Shown here one piece after another: positions 34,841 to 44,231 of a stretch of 64,000 nucleotides of DNA (position 1 is the first letter of the stretch; each line of letters begins with the position of its first letter). A program made the translations under genes and the position numbers. The notes under the pieces were generated by a model. The model was not told the DNA's origin. It did not search any database and saw nothing but the letters and a program-made list of their open reading frames with translations. Source of the stretch: Prevotella sp. oral taxon 299 str. F0039 (GTDB taxonomy: Bacteria > Bacteroidota > Bacteroidia > Bacteroidales > Bacteroidaceae); NCBI RefSeq assembly GCF_000163055.2, contig NC_022111.1:186001-250000 (forward strand), read 5' to 3'.

Positions 34841-35605
34841 ATGACACTATCTTTTTTTAGTTGCTTTTTTATCATAATATTGTTGTTCCTTCCTATTTAT
34901 ATATTATATAATATAGGTTCAACAAAGCAAAATAGAGTGTTTATTGCATTGCTAAAGATGGGTGTTGGTGCAGTTTTTATAGGCTTAGTGATATACTATG
35001 CTATGAAAATAAACAACACCTTTATCAACGTCCTTTTATCTCTTGTGGCTCCATTGTTAGCCACTTATGCTGCAACATTAAAGAAACAGCCTCACAGAAA
35101 GCATTTTTTTACCCCCTTGCTCATTGCCAATTGTGTTGTGTTGCTATTGCTTGTGTTGCCCGCTCATTATGCTTTATCGGGCGCAGACAACTTTTTTTCG
35201 GCACAATACCTCCTTCCTTTGTTACCAATAACCTATTGTTCGGTAGCGGTTACTACAGCAAAAGGAATAAACGCTTATGCTAATGGACTGCTAAATGATG
35301 GTAAGTTATACTATTATTTACAAGCAAATGGAGCCTCTCACAATACTTCTATACGCTATTTGTTGCGTCGTGCTATCGAAAAGGCTACAATAATGAACCT
35401 TAAACCCTTATGCCTTGTGGTTTCGGGAACCGCTCCTTGGGTGTTGTGCATTATGATAATGTGTGGTATAGGCATTGGAGAAGCCCTCGTTGCACAGGTG
35501 GTTTGTATTCTTCTTGCATTCGCTTCGTCTATCGTGTCGTTGTTTATTTGCTTAACCCTATCGCAAAAATATACTTTCGATCCATATCAACAGTTTAAGC
35601 AATAG
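34841..35605 (+). CDS. FetB/UPF0014-like ABC permease
   Basis: The 254-residue integral membrane protein has about seven transmembrane helices. The C-terminal half shows the UPF0014/FetB pattern, PITYCSVAVTTAKGINAY, then LQANGASHNTSIRYLLRRAI (EAA-like loop), then MIMCGIGIGEALVAQVV. E. coli FetB, with ATPase FetA, exports iron and protects against oxidative stress. Here the partner ATPase is degenerate, so activity or substrate may differ. The nuclease gene follows after 3 bp. Confidence 0.7.
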   Translation: MTLSFFSCFFIIILLFLPIYILYNIGSTKQNRVFIALLKMGVGAVFIGLVIYYAMKINNTFINVLLSLVAPLLATYAATLKKQPHRKHFFTPLLIANCVVLLLLVLPAHYALSGADNFFSAQYLLPLLPITYCSVAVTTAKGINAYANGLLNDGKLYYYLQANGASHNTSIRYLLRRAIEKATIMNLKPLCLVVSGTAPWVLCIMIMCGIGIGEALVAQVVCILLAFASSIVSLFICLTLSQKYTFDPYQQFKQ

Positions 35606-35608
35606 ACG

Positions 35609-36502
35609 ATGAATAAAAAGCACCTCCTATATTTTCTTTGTTTTATTTTTTTCTTTTCATATAGCGATATGAAAGGTTCTCAACAAGTTTGGCAAAATAA
35701 ACAAACACGTAAATTAGTAAAGATTCTTTTCAAACAGATTGACAAAGAGCTGAACAAAGAAAGTAATTCGAAGAGAATAGAGGTAGAACGTGGTACGGGT
35801 TCTATATCTAAAAGAGTGCTTCTGCCTGCGAAAATTACTCAAAAACCAGAACAATTGATGTATAAAACGGCCTATGTGGTTTCGTATAACAGCGATACCA
35901 AAACACCAAACTATGTGGCTTGGTTGTTGACATCGTCTCATACGAATGGAAAATATAAGCGAAATGGAAACGCTTTTCAACCCGATTTGGAGGTAAAAGG
36001 AACTCAAGTAACCACTTTTGACTATGTTCGTTCTGGCTATGATCGTGGACACATGTGCCCTTCTGCAGATAATAAGTGGAGTGAAAAAGCGCAACAAGAA
36101 TCGTTTTTGATGACCAATATTTGTCCACAAGCACCTAAATTGAACTCTGGAGACTGGAGCGAATTAGAGCAAATGTGTCGTAGTTGGGCACGCAAGTGGG
36201 GCGAAATACACATTGTTTGCGGTCCTATCAATCCGCAAGAAAAAGGTCGTCGCATTGGTTCTAACAAGGTGTTGGTTCCCAAAGGCTTCTTTAAGGTGGT
36301 GCTCTATAATGGCTCTTCGCCTAAAGCAATAGGCTTTATCTATCCCAATGACGACACGGACAAACCATTAAAAGCCTATGCAACATCTGTAGATGAAGTG
36401 GAACGCATTACAGGAATCAACTTCTTTGCTTCGCTAAATGATCAGATAGAGAACGAAATAGAGAAGACATACAATTTCTACGACTGGGATATTTCTAACT
36501 AA
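35609..36502 (+). CDS. Secreted DNA/RNA non-specific endonuclease (NUC1 family)
   Basis: This 297-residue protein has an N-terminal signal segment (LLYFLCFIFFFSYS). The beta-beta-alpha metal nuclease core contains the DRGH motif (GYDRGHMCPSADNKW, His the general base), followed by SFLMTNICPQ with the metal-ligand Asn and the C-terminal FFASLNDQIEN. It is expected to act in the periplasm or outside the cell, degrading DNA and RNA for nutrients or extracellular-trap escape. Starts 3 bp after the permease gene; operon membership looks positional only. Confidence 0.92.
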   Translation: MNKKHLLYFLCFIFFFSYSDMKGSQQVWQNKQTRKLVKILFKQIDKELNKESNSKRIEVERGTGSISKRVLLPAKITQKPEQLMYKTAYVVSYNSDTKTPNYVAWLLTSSHTNGKYKRNGNAFQPDLEVKGTQVTTFDYVRSGYDRGHMCPSADNKWSEKAQQESFLMTNICPQAPKLNSGDWSELEQMCRSWARKWGEIHIVCGPINPQEKGRRIGSNKVLVPKGFFKVVLYNGSSPKAIGFIYPNDDTDKPLKAYATSVDEVERITGINFFASLNDQIENEIEKTYNFYDWDISN

Positions 36503-36588
36503 AATCTTTCTCTTTACAGAATAAAGGCAATCGCTTGATTTTTAAGGAGCATTGTCTATTTAAAGTAAACTCAATGTTTTTGTTGTAT

Positions 36589-36654
36589 AAAAGCATTGAG
36601 TTTATTGGTTAAAAGCATTGCAATTATAAAGTAAAAGCATTGACTTTAGGAAAC
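36589..36654 (+). repeat. 22-bp tandem repeat array, 3 units (AAAAGCATTG core)
   Basis: The 10-mer AAAAGCATTG is exact at 36589, 36611 and 36633, spacing 22 and 22. The remaining 12 bp are loosely conserved (often a TT or TTA a few bases on, and GT or TT before the next unit). Confidence 0.85.
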
Positions 36655-36925
36655 TATTAAAATGACTTAGATTTACAACTTAAAACTATTTATTTTATAA
36701 AAATAATGCTCTTAAAATGAAAGATTAAAAGTTAAGTGCTCAGATGATGATGTTGATAAAAAGTAAGATAAAGTCAATTAAATAAAGAAAATGACTTCTT
36801 TTGTAAAGTTAAAGTGTTATAAAAGCATTAAAATGTAACTTTTAAGTGTACAACTTAATGCAAATCAATAGTAAGCTTTAGTAAAAATAAGTACTTAGAG
36901 CGTTGCAAGTGTCAATAGAAAGCAG

Positions 36926-36933
36926 TACTTTTG
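36926..36933 (+). promoter_or_regulatory. tkt promoter -7 box
   Basis: TACTTTTG matches TAnnTTTG, with TTG at 36903-36905 at a 20-bp spacing as a -33 box. ATG follows 30 bp later. Confidence 0.7.
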
Positions 36934-36962
36934 CAACGTAAGTTTAAACTTTATAACAAGAT

Positions 36963-38981
36963 ATGAACCAAAAGACATTAATGAATAGAGCAGCAGATAA
37001 TATACGAATTCTAACTGCTGCGATGGTAGAAAAAGCAAAATCGGGTCATCCAGGCGGTGCTATGGGTGGCGCAGACTTTATCAATGTGCTCTTTTCAGAA
37101 TTCTTAATATACGACCCAAGTAATCCTTTCTGGGAAGGAAGAGACCGTTTTTATCTTGATCCTGGTCACATGTCACCCATGCTTTATTCTGTTCTTGCAA
37201 TGCAAGGCAAATTCACTTTGGAAGATCTTCAACAGTTCCGCCAATGGGGTTCGGTAACTCCTGGACACCCAGAACGTGATATTGCACACGGAATAGAGAA
37301 CACTTCAGGTCCTTTAGGACAAGGACATACATTTGCAGCAGGTGCTGCTGTGGCAGAAAAATACCTAGAAGCGCATCTAGGACACGAAGTAATGCAACAT
37401 AAGATCTATGCATTTATATCTGATGGAGGCATTCAAGAAGAGATATCTCAAGGCACTGGACGCTTAGCTGGAGTGCTTGGATTAAATAATCTTATAATGT
37501 TCTACGACTCAAACGATGTTCAACTCTCTACAAACTGCGATATTGTGATGAGAGAAGACACCGAGATGAAATATAAATCATGGGGCTGGAACGTTATAAC
37601 TATAAATGGTAATGATGTTGATGAGATAAGAAAAGCATTGACATTAGCTAATCAAGAAACAGAACGTCCAACGCTTATTATTGGTAAAACCATTATGGCT
37701 AAGGGTGCAGTTCAAGCAGATGGAACCAGTTATGAGGGCGATTTTAGAACTCATGGTGCACCATTAGGGGGCGATGCCTATATCAATACCATTAAAAATC
37801 TTGGTGGTGATGTTCAAAACCCATTTGTTATATATGATGATGTTGCTGAACTCTATGCAAAGAGAAATGCAGAACTAAAAGAGATTGTAGCAAAACGTCA
37901 AGCAATTGAAAAGCAATGGGCAGCTGAAAATCCAGAAAAAGCAGCTAAAATGGCTGAATGGTTCTCTGGAAAGGCACCTAATATCGATTGGAGTAACCTC
38001 GTTCAAAAGCCTAATTCACCAACAAGAGTAGCTTCGGCAGCATGTCTTGGTGTGCTAAGTGAGCAGGTTAAGAATATGATTGTGTCGTCTGCTGACTTGT
38101 GTAATTCAGACAGAACAGATGGATTCCTTAAGGATACACATAACATAATACGTGGAGATTTCTCTGGAGCATTCTTCCAAGCAGGTGTAAGTGAATTGAC
38201 TATGGCATGTATGTGCATTGGTATGTATTTGCATGGTGGTATCATTCCTGCTTGTGGAACATTCTTTGTGTTCTCTGATTACATGAAGCCTGCAATTAGA
38301 ATGGCAGCTTTAATGCGTGTTCCTATTAAGTTTATTTGGTCGCATGACGCCTTTAGAGTGGGAGAAGATGGTCCTACTCACGAGCCAGTTGAGCAAGAAG
38401 CACAAATAAGACTAATGGAAAAGCTTCGTAATCATAAAGGAGAAGACTCTGTAAGAGTATTCCGTCCTGCTGATGTTAACGAGACAACAGTGTGCTGGCA
38501 GATGGCTATGGAGAACATGAATACACCTACTGCGTTGATATTCTCACGTCAAAACGTAGATAACTTGCCTGAAGGTACTAACTATGATATGGCTCGTAAG
38601 GGTGCATATGTAGTGGCTGGATCAGACGAACAATATGATGTTATCTTGTTAGCATCGGGTTCTGAGGTGGCAACTCTTGTGGCGGGAGCAAGTCTTTTGC
38701 GTGCAGATGGTGTGAAAGTACGTATTGTTAGCGTTCCTTCAGAAGGTCTGTTCCGTCGTCAAACAAAAGAATATCAAGAAGAAGTGCTACCAACTGGTAG
38801 TAAGATATTCGGCTTAACTGCAGGTTTACCTGTAACTCTCGAAGGCTTGGTAGGTAGCAATGGCGAAGTGTTCGGCTTGAACTCATTTGGCTATTCTGCT
38901 CCTTTTACAGTGCTAAACGAGAAGTTAGGTTTTACTGCAGAGAACGTTTACAACTGCGTTAAAACAATGTTGAACAAATAA
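36963..38981 (+). CDS. tkt: Transketolase
   Basis: This 672-residue enzyme moves two-carbon units between sugar phosphates in the non-oxidative pentose phosphate pathway, using thiamine diphosphate. It has the N-terminal SGHPGGAMGGADF and DPGHMSPMLYS motifs, and GPLGQG with AFISDGGIQEE for Mg/ThDP binding. The catalytic Glu and aromatic pocket lie in the middle domain (IWSHDAFRVGEDGPTHEPVE), followed by the C-terminal domain. Length is normal. rpiB follows in the same direction after a hairpin, uniting two steps of the same pathway. Confidence 0.97.
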   Translation: MNQKTLMNRAADNIRILTAAMVEKAKSGHPGGAMGGADFINVLFSEFLIYDPSNPFWEGRDRFYLDPGHMSPMLYSVLAMQGKFTLEDLQQFRQWGSVTPGHPERDIAHGIENTSGPLGQGHTFAAGAAVAEKYLEAHLGHEVMQHKIYAFISDGGIQEEISQGTGRLAGVLGLNNLIMFYDSNDVQLSTNCDIVMREDTEMKYKSWGWNVITINGNDVDEIRKALTLANQETERPTLIIGKTIMAKGAVQADGTSYEGDFRTHGAPLGGDAYINTIKNLGGDVQNPFVIYDDVAELYAKRNAELKEIVAKRQAIEKQWAAENPEKAAKMAEWFSGKAPNIDWSNLVQKPNSPTRVASAACLGVLSEQVKNMIVSSADLCNSDRTDGFLKDTHNIIRGDFSGAFFQAGVSELTMACMCIGMYLHGGIIPACGTFFVFSDYMKPAIRMAALMRVPIKFIWSHDAFRVGEDGPTHEPVEQEAQIRLMEKLRNHKGEDSVRVFRPADVNETTVCWQMAMENMNTPTALIFSRQNVDNLPEGTNYDMARKGAYVVAGSDEQYDVILLASGSEVATLVAGASLLRADGVKVRIVSVPSEGLFRRQTKEYQEEVLPTGSKIFGLTAGLPVTLEGLVGSNGEVFGLNSFGYSAPFTVLNEKLGFTAENVYNCVKTMLNK

Positions 38982-38994
38982 AAATAACAATATT

Positions 38995-39058
38995 AATAGT
39001 GAATGATTGACATGTTATCTTGCAAGGACAAGGAAATGGCAGAAAATCATTCACTATT
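38995..39058 (+). terminator. Hairpin terminator between tkt and rpiB
   Basis: AATAGTGAATGATT (38995-39008) pairs perfectly with 39045-39058; 36-nt loop; TTTTT follows. Confidence 0.7.
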
Positions 39059-39091
39059 CTTTTTATCAATACGAACATATTGAAATAGAAT

Positions 39092-39535
39092 ATGAAAGCA
39101 AAAGTAATTGGATTGGCAAGCGACCATGCAGGATTTGCATTGAAAGAGTTTGCAAAGACATATCTACAAGAAAAAGGATATGAAGTGAAAGACTTTGGAA
39201 CAAATAGCGAAGCTTCGGTTGATTATCCTGATTTTGGTCACGCTTTAGCTAACGCTGTTGAGGCAGGAGAAGTGTATCCAGGTCTTGCTGTGTGTGGAAG
39301 TGGAGAAGGAATAAGCATGACTCTCAATAAACATCAGCAGATTAGAGCTGCTCTTTGCTGGTCTTCTGAGATTGCACACATGACTCGTTTGCACAATGAT
39401 GCAAATGTTTTGGTGATGCCAGGACGATATATTAGCAACGAAGAGGCTGCTAAAATTATTGATGAATTTATGCAAACCGACTTCGAGGGCGGACGTCATC
39501 AAGCACGAATAGATAAAATTGCAGTAGAGAAATAA
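39092..39535 (+). CDS. rpiB: Ribose-5-phosphate isomerase B
   Basis: This 147-residue protein interconverts ribose 5-phosphate and ribulose 5-phosphate. The RpiB/LacAB family motifs are present: SDHAGFALKEF at the N-terminus, the active-site Cys in AVCGSGEGISM, and NDANVLVMPGRYI. Length is normal. It is adjacent to transketolase and may be partly co-transcribed through the hairpin at 38995. Confidence 0.96.
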   Translation: MKAKVIGLASDHAGFALKEFAKTYLQEKGYEVKDFGTNSEASVDYPDFGHALANAVEAGEVYPGLAVCGSGEGISMTLNKHQQIRAALCWSSEIAHMTRLHNDANVLVMPGRYISNEEAAKIIDEFMQTDFEGGRHQARIDKIAVEK

Positions 39536-39568
39536 TTTTTTTCTCTTTAAAGTATGGTATAAAAATAG

Positions 39569-39604
39569 GCTTTTATTCTCCTTTTTGAGACAGAGAATAA
39601 AAGC
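39569..39604 (+). terminator. Terminator after rpiB
   Basis: A perfect 12-bp stem (GCTTTTATTCTC and complement 39593-39604), 12-nt loop, followed by six T residues. Confidence 0.9.
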
Positions 39605-39677
39605 TTTTTTAGTTTGAACACAAATCTTATAGCGTCTATATATAATATAGGTGTAAAATAAAAAGGCGATATTGGAT

Positions 39678-40823
39678 ATGAATAAAGAAACAACTGAACA
39701 ACAAACGAATGTAGCTTCTGCCGTATATGGTGTCTCAAAGTCTCATTATCTTATTTTGGATGGATTGCGAGGAGTGGCTGCTTTAATTGTGATATGCTAT
39801 CATTTGTTTGAGGCTTACGCTATTAATCCCGTAGAACAAAGCGTTAATCACGGCTATCTTGCTGTGGATTTCTTTTTTATGTTGTCGGGTTTTGTCATTG
39901 GATATTCGTATGATAATAGACGTGAAACAGTGTCTTCGTCGAACTTTTTATTGCGAAGACTAATTCGTTTGCAACCTATGGTGGTGGTAGGAGTAATATT
40001 GGGAGCTGCAATGTTCTACTTTCAAGGTTGTGAAATGTGGAATGTTGCCTCAGTTAGCCTTAGCTCTTTATCTAGAACAACATTGTTGAACTTCTTTTTA
40101 ATACCCTCAACAATGTCTATGGATATACGTGGTTGGGGTGAGATGTTCCCTCTTAATGGACCTTGTTGGTCACTTTTCTTCGAGTATATTGCCTATGTTT
40201 TGTATGCTTTTATATTTAGAAAGGTCTCAACTCGTGTGCTCTGGTGGATTGTTCCTTTGTTTGCAGTGGGATTAACATACGCTGCTTTTCAAGGAGACTA
40301 TTGTAATTTAGGCTGGGGATGGGCACTAACAATAGAGAATTTCATTGGTGGAATGTTTAGATTGTTGTTCTCTTTCACTGCGGGATTGCTCATTTCACGC
40401 ACTTATCACCCTGGAATGATCAAGCATCCGTTTATTATCGGAAGTGTTGTTTTGGTGGTATTGACCTTTATGCCCAATGTTGGTGGACACGCATATAATT
40501 GGTTGAACGGCATTTATGATGTATTTTGTATTACATGTGCCTTTCCTTTTGTGATGTGTATTGGGGCTTCTGCAACAGCAATGAGCGATAGAACAAAGCG
40601 CATTGCCACTTGGTTAGGTAACTTGTCTTATCCTGTTTATATCGTACATTATCCTCTTGTTTATACTTATTATGCATGGGTTAAAAACAATGACTTGCCT
40701 TTTAGTCATGCTTATCCTGCTGCAATTGCAGTGGTTTGTGCATCTATTGTATTGGCACAACTATTCTTCCACTACTATGATGCACCACTAAGAAAATATT
40801 TAAGTAATCGATTTGTAAAGTAA
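39678..40823 (+). CDS. Acyltransferase 3 family membrane protein
   Basis: Start ATG 39678 (a TTG at 39672 is in frame); 381 residues. The acyltransferase 3 pattern is clear: DGLRGVAALIVICYHLFEAY with the conserved Arg and His near the N-terminus, AVDFFFMLSGFVIGYSY, and LLRRLIRLQPM, then about ten transmembrane helices ending in a YDAPLRKYL motif typical of the family. These enzymes acetylate or acylate surface polysaccharides, peptidoglycan or antibiotics. No cell-wall cluster is adjacent, so the target is unknown. Confidence 0.92.
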   Translation: MNKETTEQQTNVASAVYGVSKSHYLILDGLRGVAALIVICYHLFEAYAINPVEQSVNHGYLAVDFFFMLSGFVIGYSYDNRRETVSSSNFLLRRLIRLQPMVVVGVILGAAMFYFQGCEMWNVASVSLSSLSRTTLLNFFLIPSTMSMDIRGWGEMFPLNGPCWSLFFEYIAYVLYAFIFRKVSTRVLWWIVPLFAVGLTYAAFQGDYCNLGWGWALTIENFIGGMFRLLFSFTAGLLISRTYHPGMIKHPFIIGSVVLVVLTFMPNVGGHAYNWLNGIYDVFCITCAFPFVMCIGASATAMSDRTKRIATWLGNLSYPVYIVHYPLVYTYYAWVKNNDLPFSHAYPAAIAVVCASIVLAQLFFHYYDAPLRKYLSNRFVK

Positions 40824-40865
40824 AAGCATTGACTTTACATCTAAAAAGCATAGTTATTACAATGC
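40822..40865 (+). repeat. 22-bp tandem repeat array, 2 units
   Basis: AAAAGCATTG at 40822-40831 and AAAAGCATAG at 40844-40853, spacing 22. A third position 22 bp on (40866) begins AAAAGGAGGC and is also the terminator stem. The first unit overlaps the stop codon of the acyltransferase gene. Confidence 0.8.
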
Positions 40866-40902
40866 AAAAGGAGGCTTATTAACATGTAATAAGCCTCCTT
40901 TT
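40866..40902. terminator. Bidirectional terminator
   Basis: A perfect 16-bp stem (40866-40881 with 40887-40902), 5-nt loop, A-run before and T-run after. It serves the converging acyltransferase and Zn-ribbon genes. Confidence 0.92.
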
Positions 40903-40914
40903 ATATAGAGTTAA

Positions 40915-41745
40915 TTATTCTCCTTCTTCCTCTTTAGCCTTCTTTCTTATAGCTCTTTTGCGCTTTGGCTTGTCTTCAAGTGTAGCATCTACGGTCTTAA
41001 CTCCAGCTAAATCTGGGTCAATCATAATTCTACCGCAATATTCGCACACGATAACTTTCTTGTGCATCTTTATGTCTAACTGTCTCTGAGGTGGTATTTT
41101 GTTGAAGCAACCACCACAAGCATCACGTTGAACGTAAACAATTCCTAAGCCATTACGAGCGTTCTTGCGAATGCGTTTGAAGCTAGATAGAAGACGAGGT
41201 TCGATCTTTGTCTCTAGTTCTGCAATTCTTTCTCTTAGCTTTTCCTCTTCTTCACGAGTCTCTTGAACGATCTCATTCAACTCACTTCTCTTGTGTTTGA
41301 GGTCTTCTTGACGTTCTTTAATGTTCTCTCTACCTTCTTCTAAGGCGTGAGTTTTCTCTTCTATCTTGATAAGAGCTTCCTTAATTTTCTTTTCGCACAA
41401 CTCTATTTCAAGACTTTGGTATTCGATTTCCTTTGTAAGAGTATCGTATTCACGATTGTTCTTCACTTCATCTAACTGCTTTTGGTAGCGTTCTATGCTC
41501 TTTTGAGCTTGATCCATCTCCACACGTTTCTGTGTTACTGCAGTTTGAAACTCACGAATTTCTTGTTGAATCTTATCGATACGCAATGTTAAACCCGCAA
41601 TCTCGTCTTCTAAGTCTTGTACTTCTAGAGGTAATTCACCACGAAGTGCTCTCTTTTCATCTATTTCTGACAAGCTTGTTTGTAGTTGATAAAGCGTTTT
41701 TAGCTTCTCTTCAACCGACAATTCAATAGGATCTTTTTTTGCCAT
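40915..41745 (-). CDS. Coiled-coil C4 zinc-ribbon protein
   Basis: The 276-residue protein has a long antiparallel coiled coil (residues 10 to about 190) and a zinc ribbon (CGGCFNKIPPQ, then VCEYCGRIMIDPDL, about residues 210-245), then a basic C-terminus. This family, conserved in Bacteroidetes and many other bacteria, is thought to bind nucleic acid, but its function is not established. It lies 1 bp downstream of the Nif3-like gene, a pairing that is widely conserved. Confidence 0.9.
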   Translation of the reverse strand: MAKKDPIELSVEEKLKTLYQLQTSLSEIDEKRALRGELPLEVQDLEDEIAGLTLRIDKIQQEIREFQTAVTQKRVEMDQAQKSIERYQKQLDEVKNNREYDTLTKEIEYQSLEIELCEKKIKEALIKIEEKTHALEEGRENIKERQEDLKHKRSELNEIVQETREEEEKLRERIAELETKIEPRLLSSFKRIRKNARNGLGIVYVQRDACGGCFNKIPPQRQLDIKMHKKVIVCEYCGRIMIDPDLAGVKTVDATLEDKPKRKRAIRKKAKEEEGE

Positions 41746-41746
41746 A

Positions 41747-42535
41747 TTATATATATATTATTGGATTTGTATTGACTTTAGTGATAAAACAGGGTAGTCC
41801 TGGACAATTATTCTCGATGATTGATTTAAAAATCTCAGTGGTATACTGTTCGCTTTGATAGTGACCTAAGACTGCAATTTGTATCTTTTGCTCTGTATCA
41901 AAGTAGTCGTGATAATGCATTTCGCCCGTAATGAAAGCGTCTGCGCCTGCTTTTATAGCATCATTCAATAGGAATGAGCCTGCACCTCCACACAAAGCCA
42001 CCTTTGAAATGGGGCGTTTTAAAAGTTCGTTGCATTGAACGCAAGCCACATCGAAAGTGCTTTTTAAAAGCGAAATAAATTCATTTGCAGTTAAAGGTTG
42101 TGCAAGTTGACCTATAACACCGCTTCCGCCAGCTACTCCGTCAACATCTTTTGTGCCTCCAAAGAATTGCAAGTTGTGCATATTTAGCTTCTCTGCAATC
42201 TTAAAGTTCACTCCATTCACTGCGCTATCAATATTGGTGTGCATTGCAACAATAGTGATATTGTTTTGCAAAGCCTTTATAACACAGCGTTGAACGAGTG
42301 TCGTGTCGGTGATACAAGATAGTTTTTTAAATATCAATGGATGATGCGCCACAATGATATTACAGCCTAATTCAAAGGCTTCCTCAATCACTTCTTCGGT
42401 TACATCCAAACACAATAATGCCCCTGAGCTTTCCGTCTCTGTCAATCCAACTTGCAAACCAGCATTATCATAGCTCTCTTGTAAGGGCAGAGGCGCGAAC
42501 TTTTCAAGGGCATGAATCACGTCTTTAATTTTCAC
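41747..42535 (-). CDS. Nif3-like dinuclear metal-centre protein
   Basis: This 262-residue protein has the Nif3/YbgI/DUF34 metal-binding motifs: ESYDNAGLQVG, IIVAHHPLIFK with the paired histidines, and the C-terminal VLGHYQSEQYT. Such proteins form hexameric toroids with two metal ions per subunit. A role in GTP cyclohydrolase-related metabolism or metal insertion has been proposed. It is the promoter-proximal gene of a pair with the Zn-ribbon gene. Confidence 0.93.
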   Translation of the reverse strand: MKIKDVIHALEKFAPLPLQESYDNAGLQVGLTETESSGALLCLDVTEEVIEEAFELGCNIIVAHHPLIFKKLSCITDTTLVQRCVIKALQNNITIVAMHTNIDSAVNGVNFKIAEKLNMHNLQFFGGTKDVDGVAGGSGVIGQLAQPLTANEFISLLKSTFDVACVQCNELLKRPISKVALCGGAGSFLLNDAIKAGADAFITGEMHYHDYFDTEQKIQIAVLGHYQSEQYTTEIFKSIIENNCPGLPCFITKVNTNPIIYI

Positions 42536-42557
42536 GCATGTATATTTTAATGAACTA

Positions 42558-42565
42558 CAAAGTTA
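42558..42565 (-). promoter_or_regulatory. -7 box of the Nif3-Zn-ribbon operon
   Basis: TAACTTTG on the minus strand, 22 bp before ATG 42535. Confidence 0.65.
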
Positions 42566-42710
42566 CAATTTTATTTTGATAGATGATTTTTAGAATCCTG
42601 TCTGTTAAGTTTTTTTAAATTATAAGTAATGTAATCACTTTTTTTTTATAGAGTCGAAATTTAATCTTTTGAGAGTGAAAATATCATTGCAAAAGAGCTG
42701 TTTTAGATAA

Positions 42711-42754
42711 AAAAGCATTGTAATTGTATTTTAATTAGCATGAGTTTGTTACTT
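42711..42754 (+). repeat. 22-bp repeat, 1 clear and 1 weak unit
   Basis: AAAAGCATTG at 42711 and the weaker AATTAGCATG at 42733, spacing 22. The second unit overlaps the -33 region of nhaA. Confidence 0.55.
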
Positions 42755-42776
42755 AAAATAAATAATATTACTTTTG
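42745..42776 (+). promoter_or_regulatory. nhaA promoter (-33 and -7 boxes)
   Basis: TTTG 42745-42748 and TACTTTTG 42769-42776 with a 20-bp spacer, a near-ideal Bacteroidetes promoter; ATG is 33 bp downstream. Confidence 0.75.
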
Positions 42777-42809
42777 TAATTCAAAAAGAAAAGCAATGAA
42801 TTAAGGTTT

Positions 42810-44144
42810 ATGAGACAGCGAGTAGAAAAGAAATTGAACCATCATTTGATGTTACCTATAAAGTTATTTATGGGTAGAGAGAAGTCGGGTGGAATCGTTT
42901 TGCTTCTTAGTGTCGTGTTAGCTATGGTCTTAGCTAATACCGATTTAGCTGCAAGTTACTTTCATTTCTTTGAGCAAGAAGTTGGAATGATTGTCAACGG
43001 ACAAACCTATTTGAACTATTCTTTGCATCATTGGATTAACGATGGCTTAATGGCAGTGTTTTTCTTTGTGGTTGGTTTAGAACTAAAGAGAGAATTTATA
43101 GGAGGCGAACTGGCTGATGTTAGAAACACCATACTACCCATTGGAGCTGCAATAGGTGGAATGCTTGTTCCCGCTTTGATTTATACAGCTCTCAATATAG
43201 GCACATCTCACATCATGGGTTGGGGTATTCCGATGGCAACCGACATAGCCTTCGCCTTAGGAGTGGTGTATCTTTTAGGCAATAAAGTGCCCCTTTCGGC
43301 AAAAGTGTTCTTAACAACCCTCGCCATAGTAGACGATCTTGGAGCAGTACTTGTTATTGCTTTCTTCTACACTTCCGAGCTTTCAGTGGTGAGTTTGCTC
43401 TTTGGTTTAGGTTTCCTTGGAGTGATGTTCGTAGGCAATAGATTAGGAATTAAGAATCTATTGTTTTACGCAATACTTGGAATAGGAGGTGTGTGGGTTA
43501 CCTTTTTACTATCAGGTATCCACGCAACAATTGCTGCAGTACTTGCAGCTTTCATGATTCCTGCCGATGCAAGGATAAACGAAGCAGTGTATATCAAGCG
43601 TTTAAAGAAGCAATTGAAACGTTTTGAACACGAAGAAGCCAATGAAGTTCGAACCTTAGAAGAAGGACAAGTGGGCGTGTTAGCAAACATTAAACGAGAC
43701 ACATCTATTGCTATTCCTTTGTTACAACAGCTCGAACACACATTGTCACCAGTGGTAACATTCCTCATAATGCCTATTTTTGCCATTGCCAATGCAGGTA
43801 TTAGCTTTACGAATTTAAGTGTATCAGATATCTTTTCCACCCATGTTGCGCTCGGAGTAGCCTTCGGTTTGCTTATAGGAAAGCCTCTTGGCGTGGTAGG
43901 TGCAACCTTCTTAATGGTAAAAATGCGCTGGGCAACCTTGCCAAGTGCCATCACCAAGCGCACAATGGCAGGTTTAGGGATGCTAGCTTCCATAGGTTTC
44001 ACCATGTCGATGTTCATCTCTACACTTGCATTTAACAACGAATTATGGCTGACACAAGCAAAAGTGGGAATCTTTTTGGCTTCCATTTTGGGCGGAATAG
44101 GAGGTTATATCCTTCTCAATCAGCCCCCAAACAAAAATAAATAA
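42810..44144 (+). CDS. nhaA: Na+/H+ antiporter NhaA
   Basis: The 444-residue integral membrane protein exchanges cytoplasmic Na+ for external H+ and controls pH and sodium. It has about twelve helices, and the adjacent aspartates of the active site in AIVDDLGAVLVIA, preceded by GIPMATDIAFALGVVYLLG. A cytoplasmic loop (about residues 265-310) is longer and more charged than in E. coli NhaA. Monocistronic, with its own good promoter. Confidence 0.96.
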   Translation: MRQRVEKKLNHHLMLPIKLFMGREKSGGIVLLLSVVLAMVLANTDLAASYFHFFEQEVGMIVNGQTYLNYSLHHWINDGLMAVFFFVVGLELKREFIGGELADVRNTILPIGAAIGGMLVPALIYTALNIGTSHIMGWGIPMATDIAFALGVVYLLGNKVPLSAKVFLTTLAIVDDLGAVLVIAFFYTSELSVVSLLFGLGFLGVMFVGNRLGIKNLLFYAILGIGGVWVTFLLSGIHATIAAVLAAFMIPADARINEAVYIKRLKKQLKRFEHEEANEVRTLEEGQVGVLANIKRDTSIAIPLLQQLEHTLSPVVTFLIMPIFAIANAGISFTNLSVSDIFSTHVALGVAFGLLIGKPLGVVGATFLMVKMRWATLPSAITKRTMAGLGMLASIGFTMSMFISTLAFNNELWLTQAKVGIFLASILGGIGGYILLNQPPNKNK

Positions 44145-44231
44145 TATCTTATTTTTTATTGAAATTGACGTTTTCAACGATTAATTAGCGTAACATTAAA
44201 AAGAACAAACCAAAAAAACTTAATAATAATA

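Larger units (their letters stand above)
36503..36962. other. Intergenic region upstream of tkt
   Basis: 460 bp, very AT-rich, holding a 22-bp-period repeat array (36589-36654), a further single copy (AAAAGCATTA, 36821-36830) and the tkt promoter. No gene seen. Confidence 0.7.

Noticed and set aside
36589-36654. CRISPR array
   Set aside because: Units are 22 bp with a 10-bp core and drifting remainders, without 20-45 bp spacers or cas genes; it is a short tandem repeat.
43466-44086. 206-codon minus-strand frame
   Set aside because: Antisense of nhaA, which carries the conserved aspartates.
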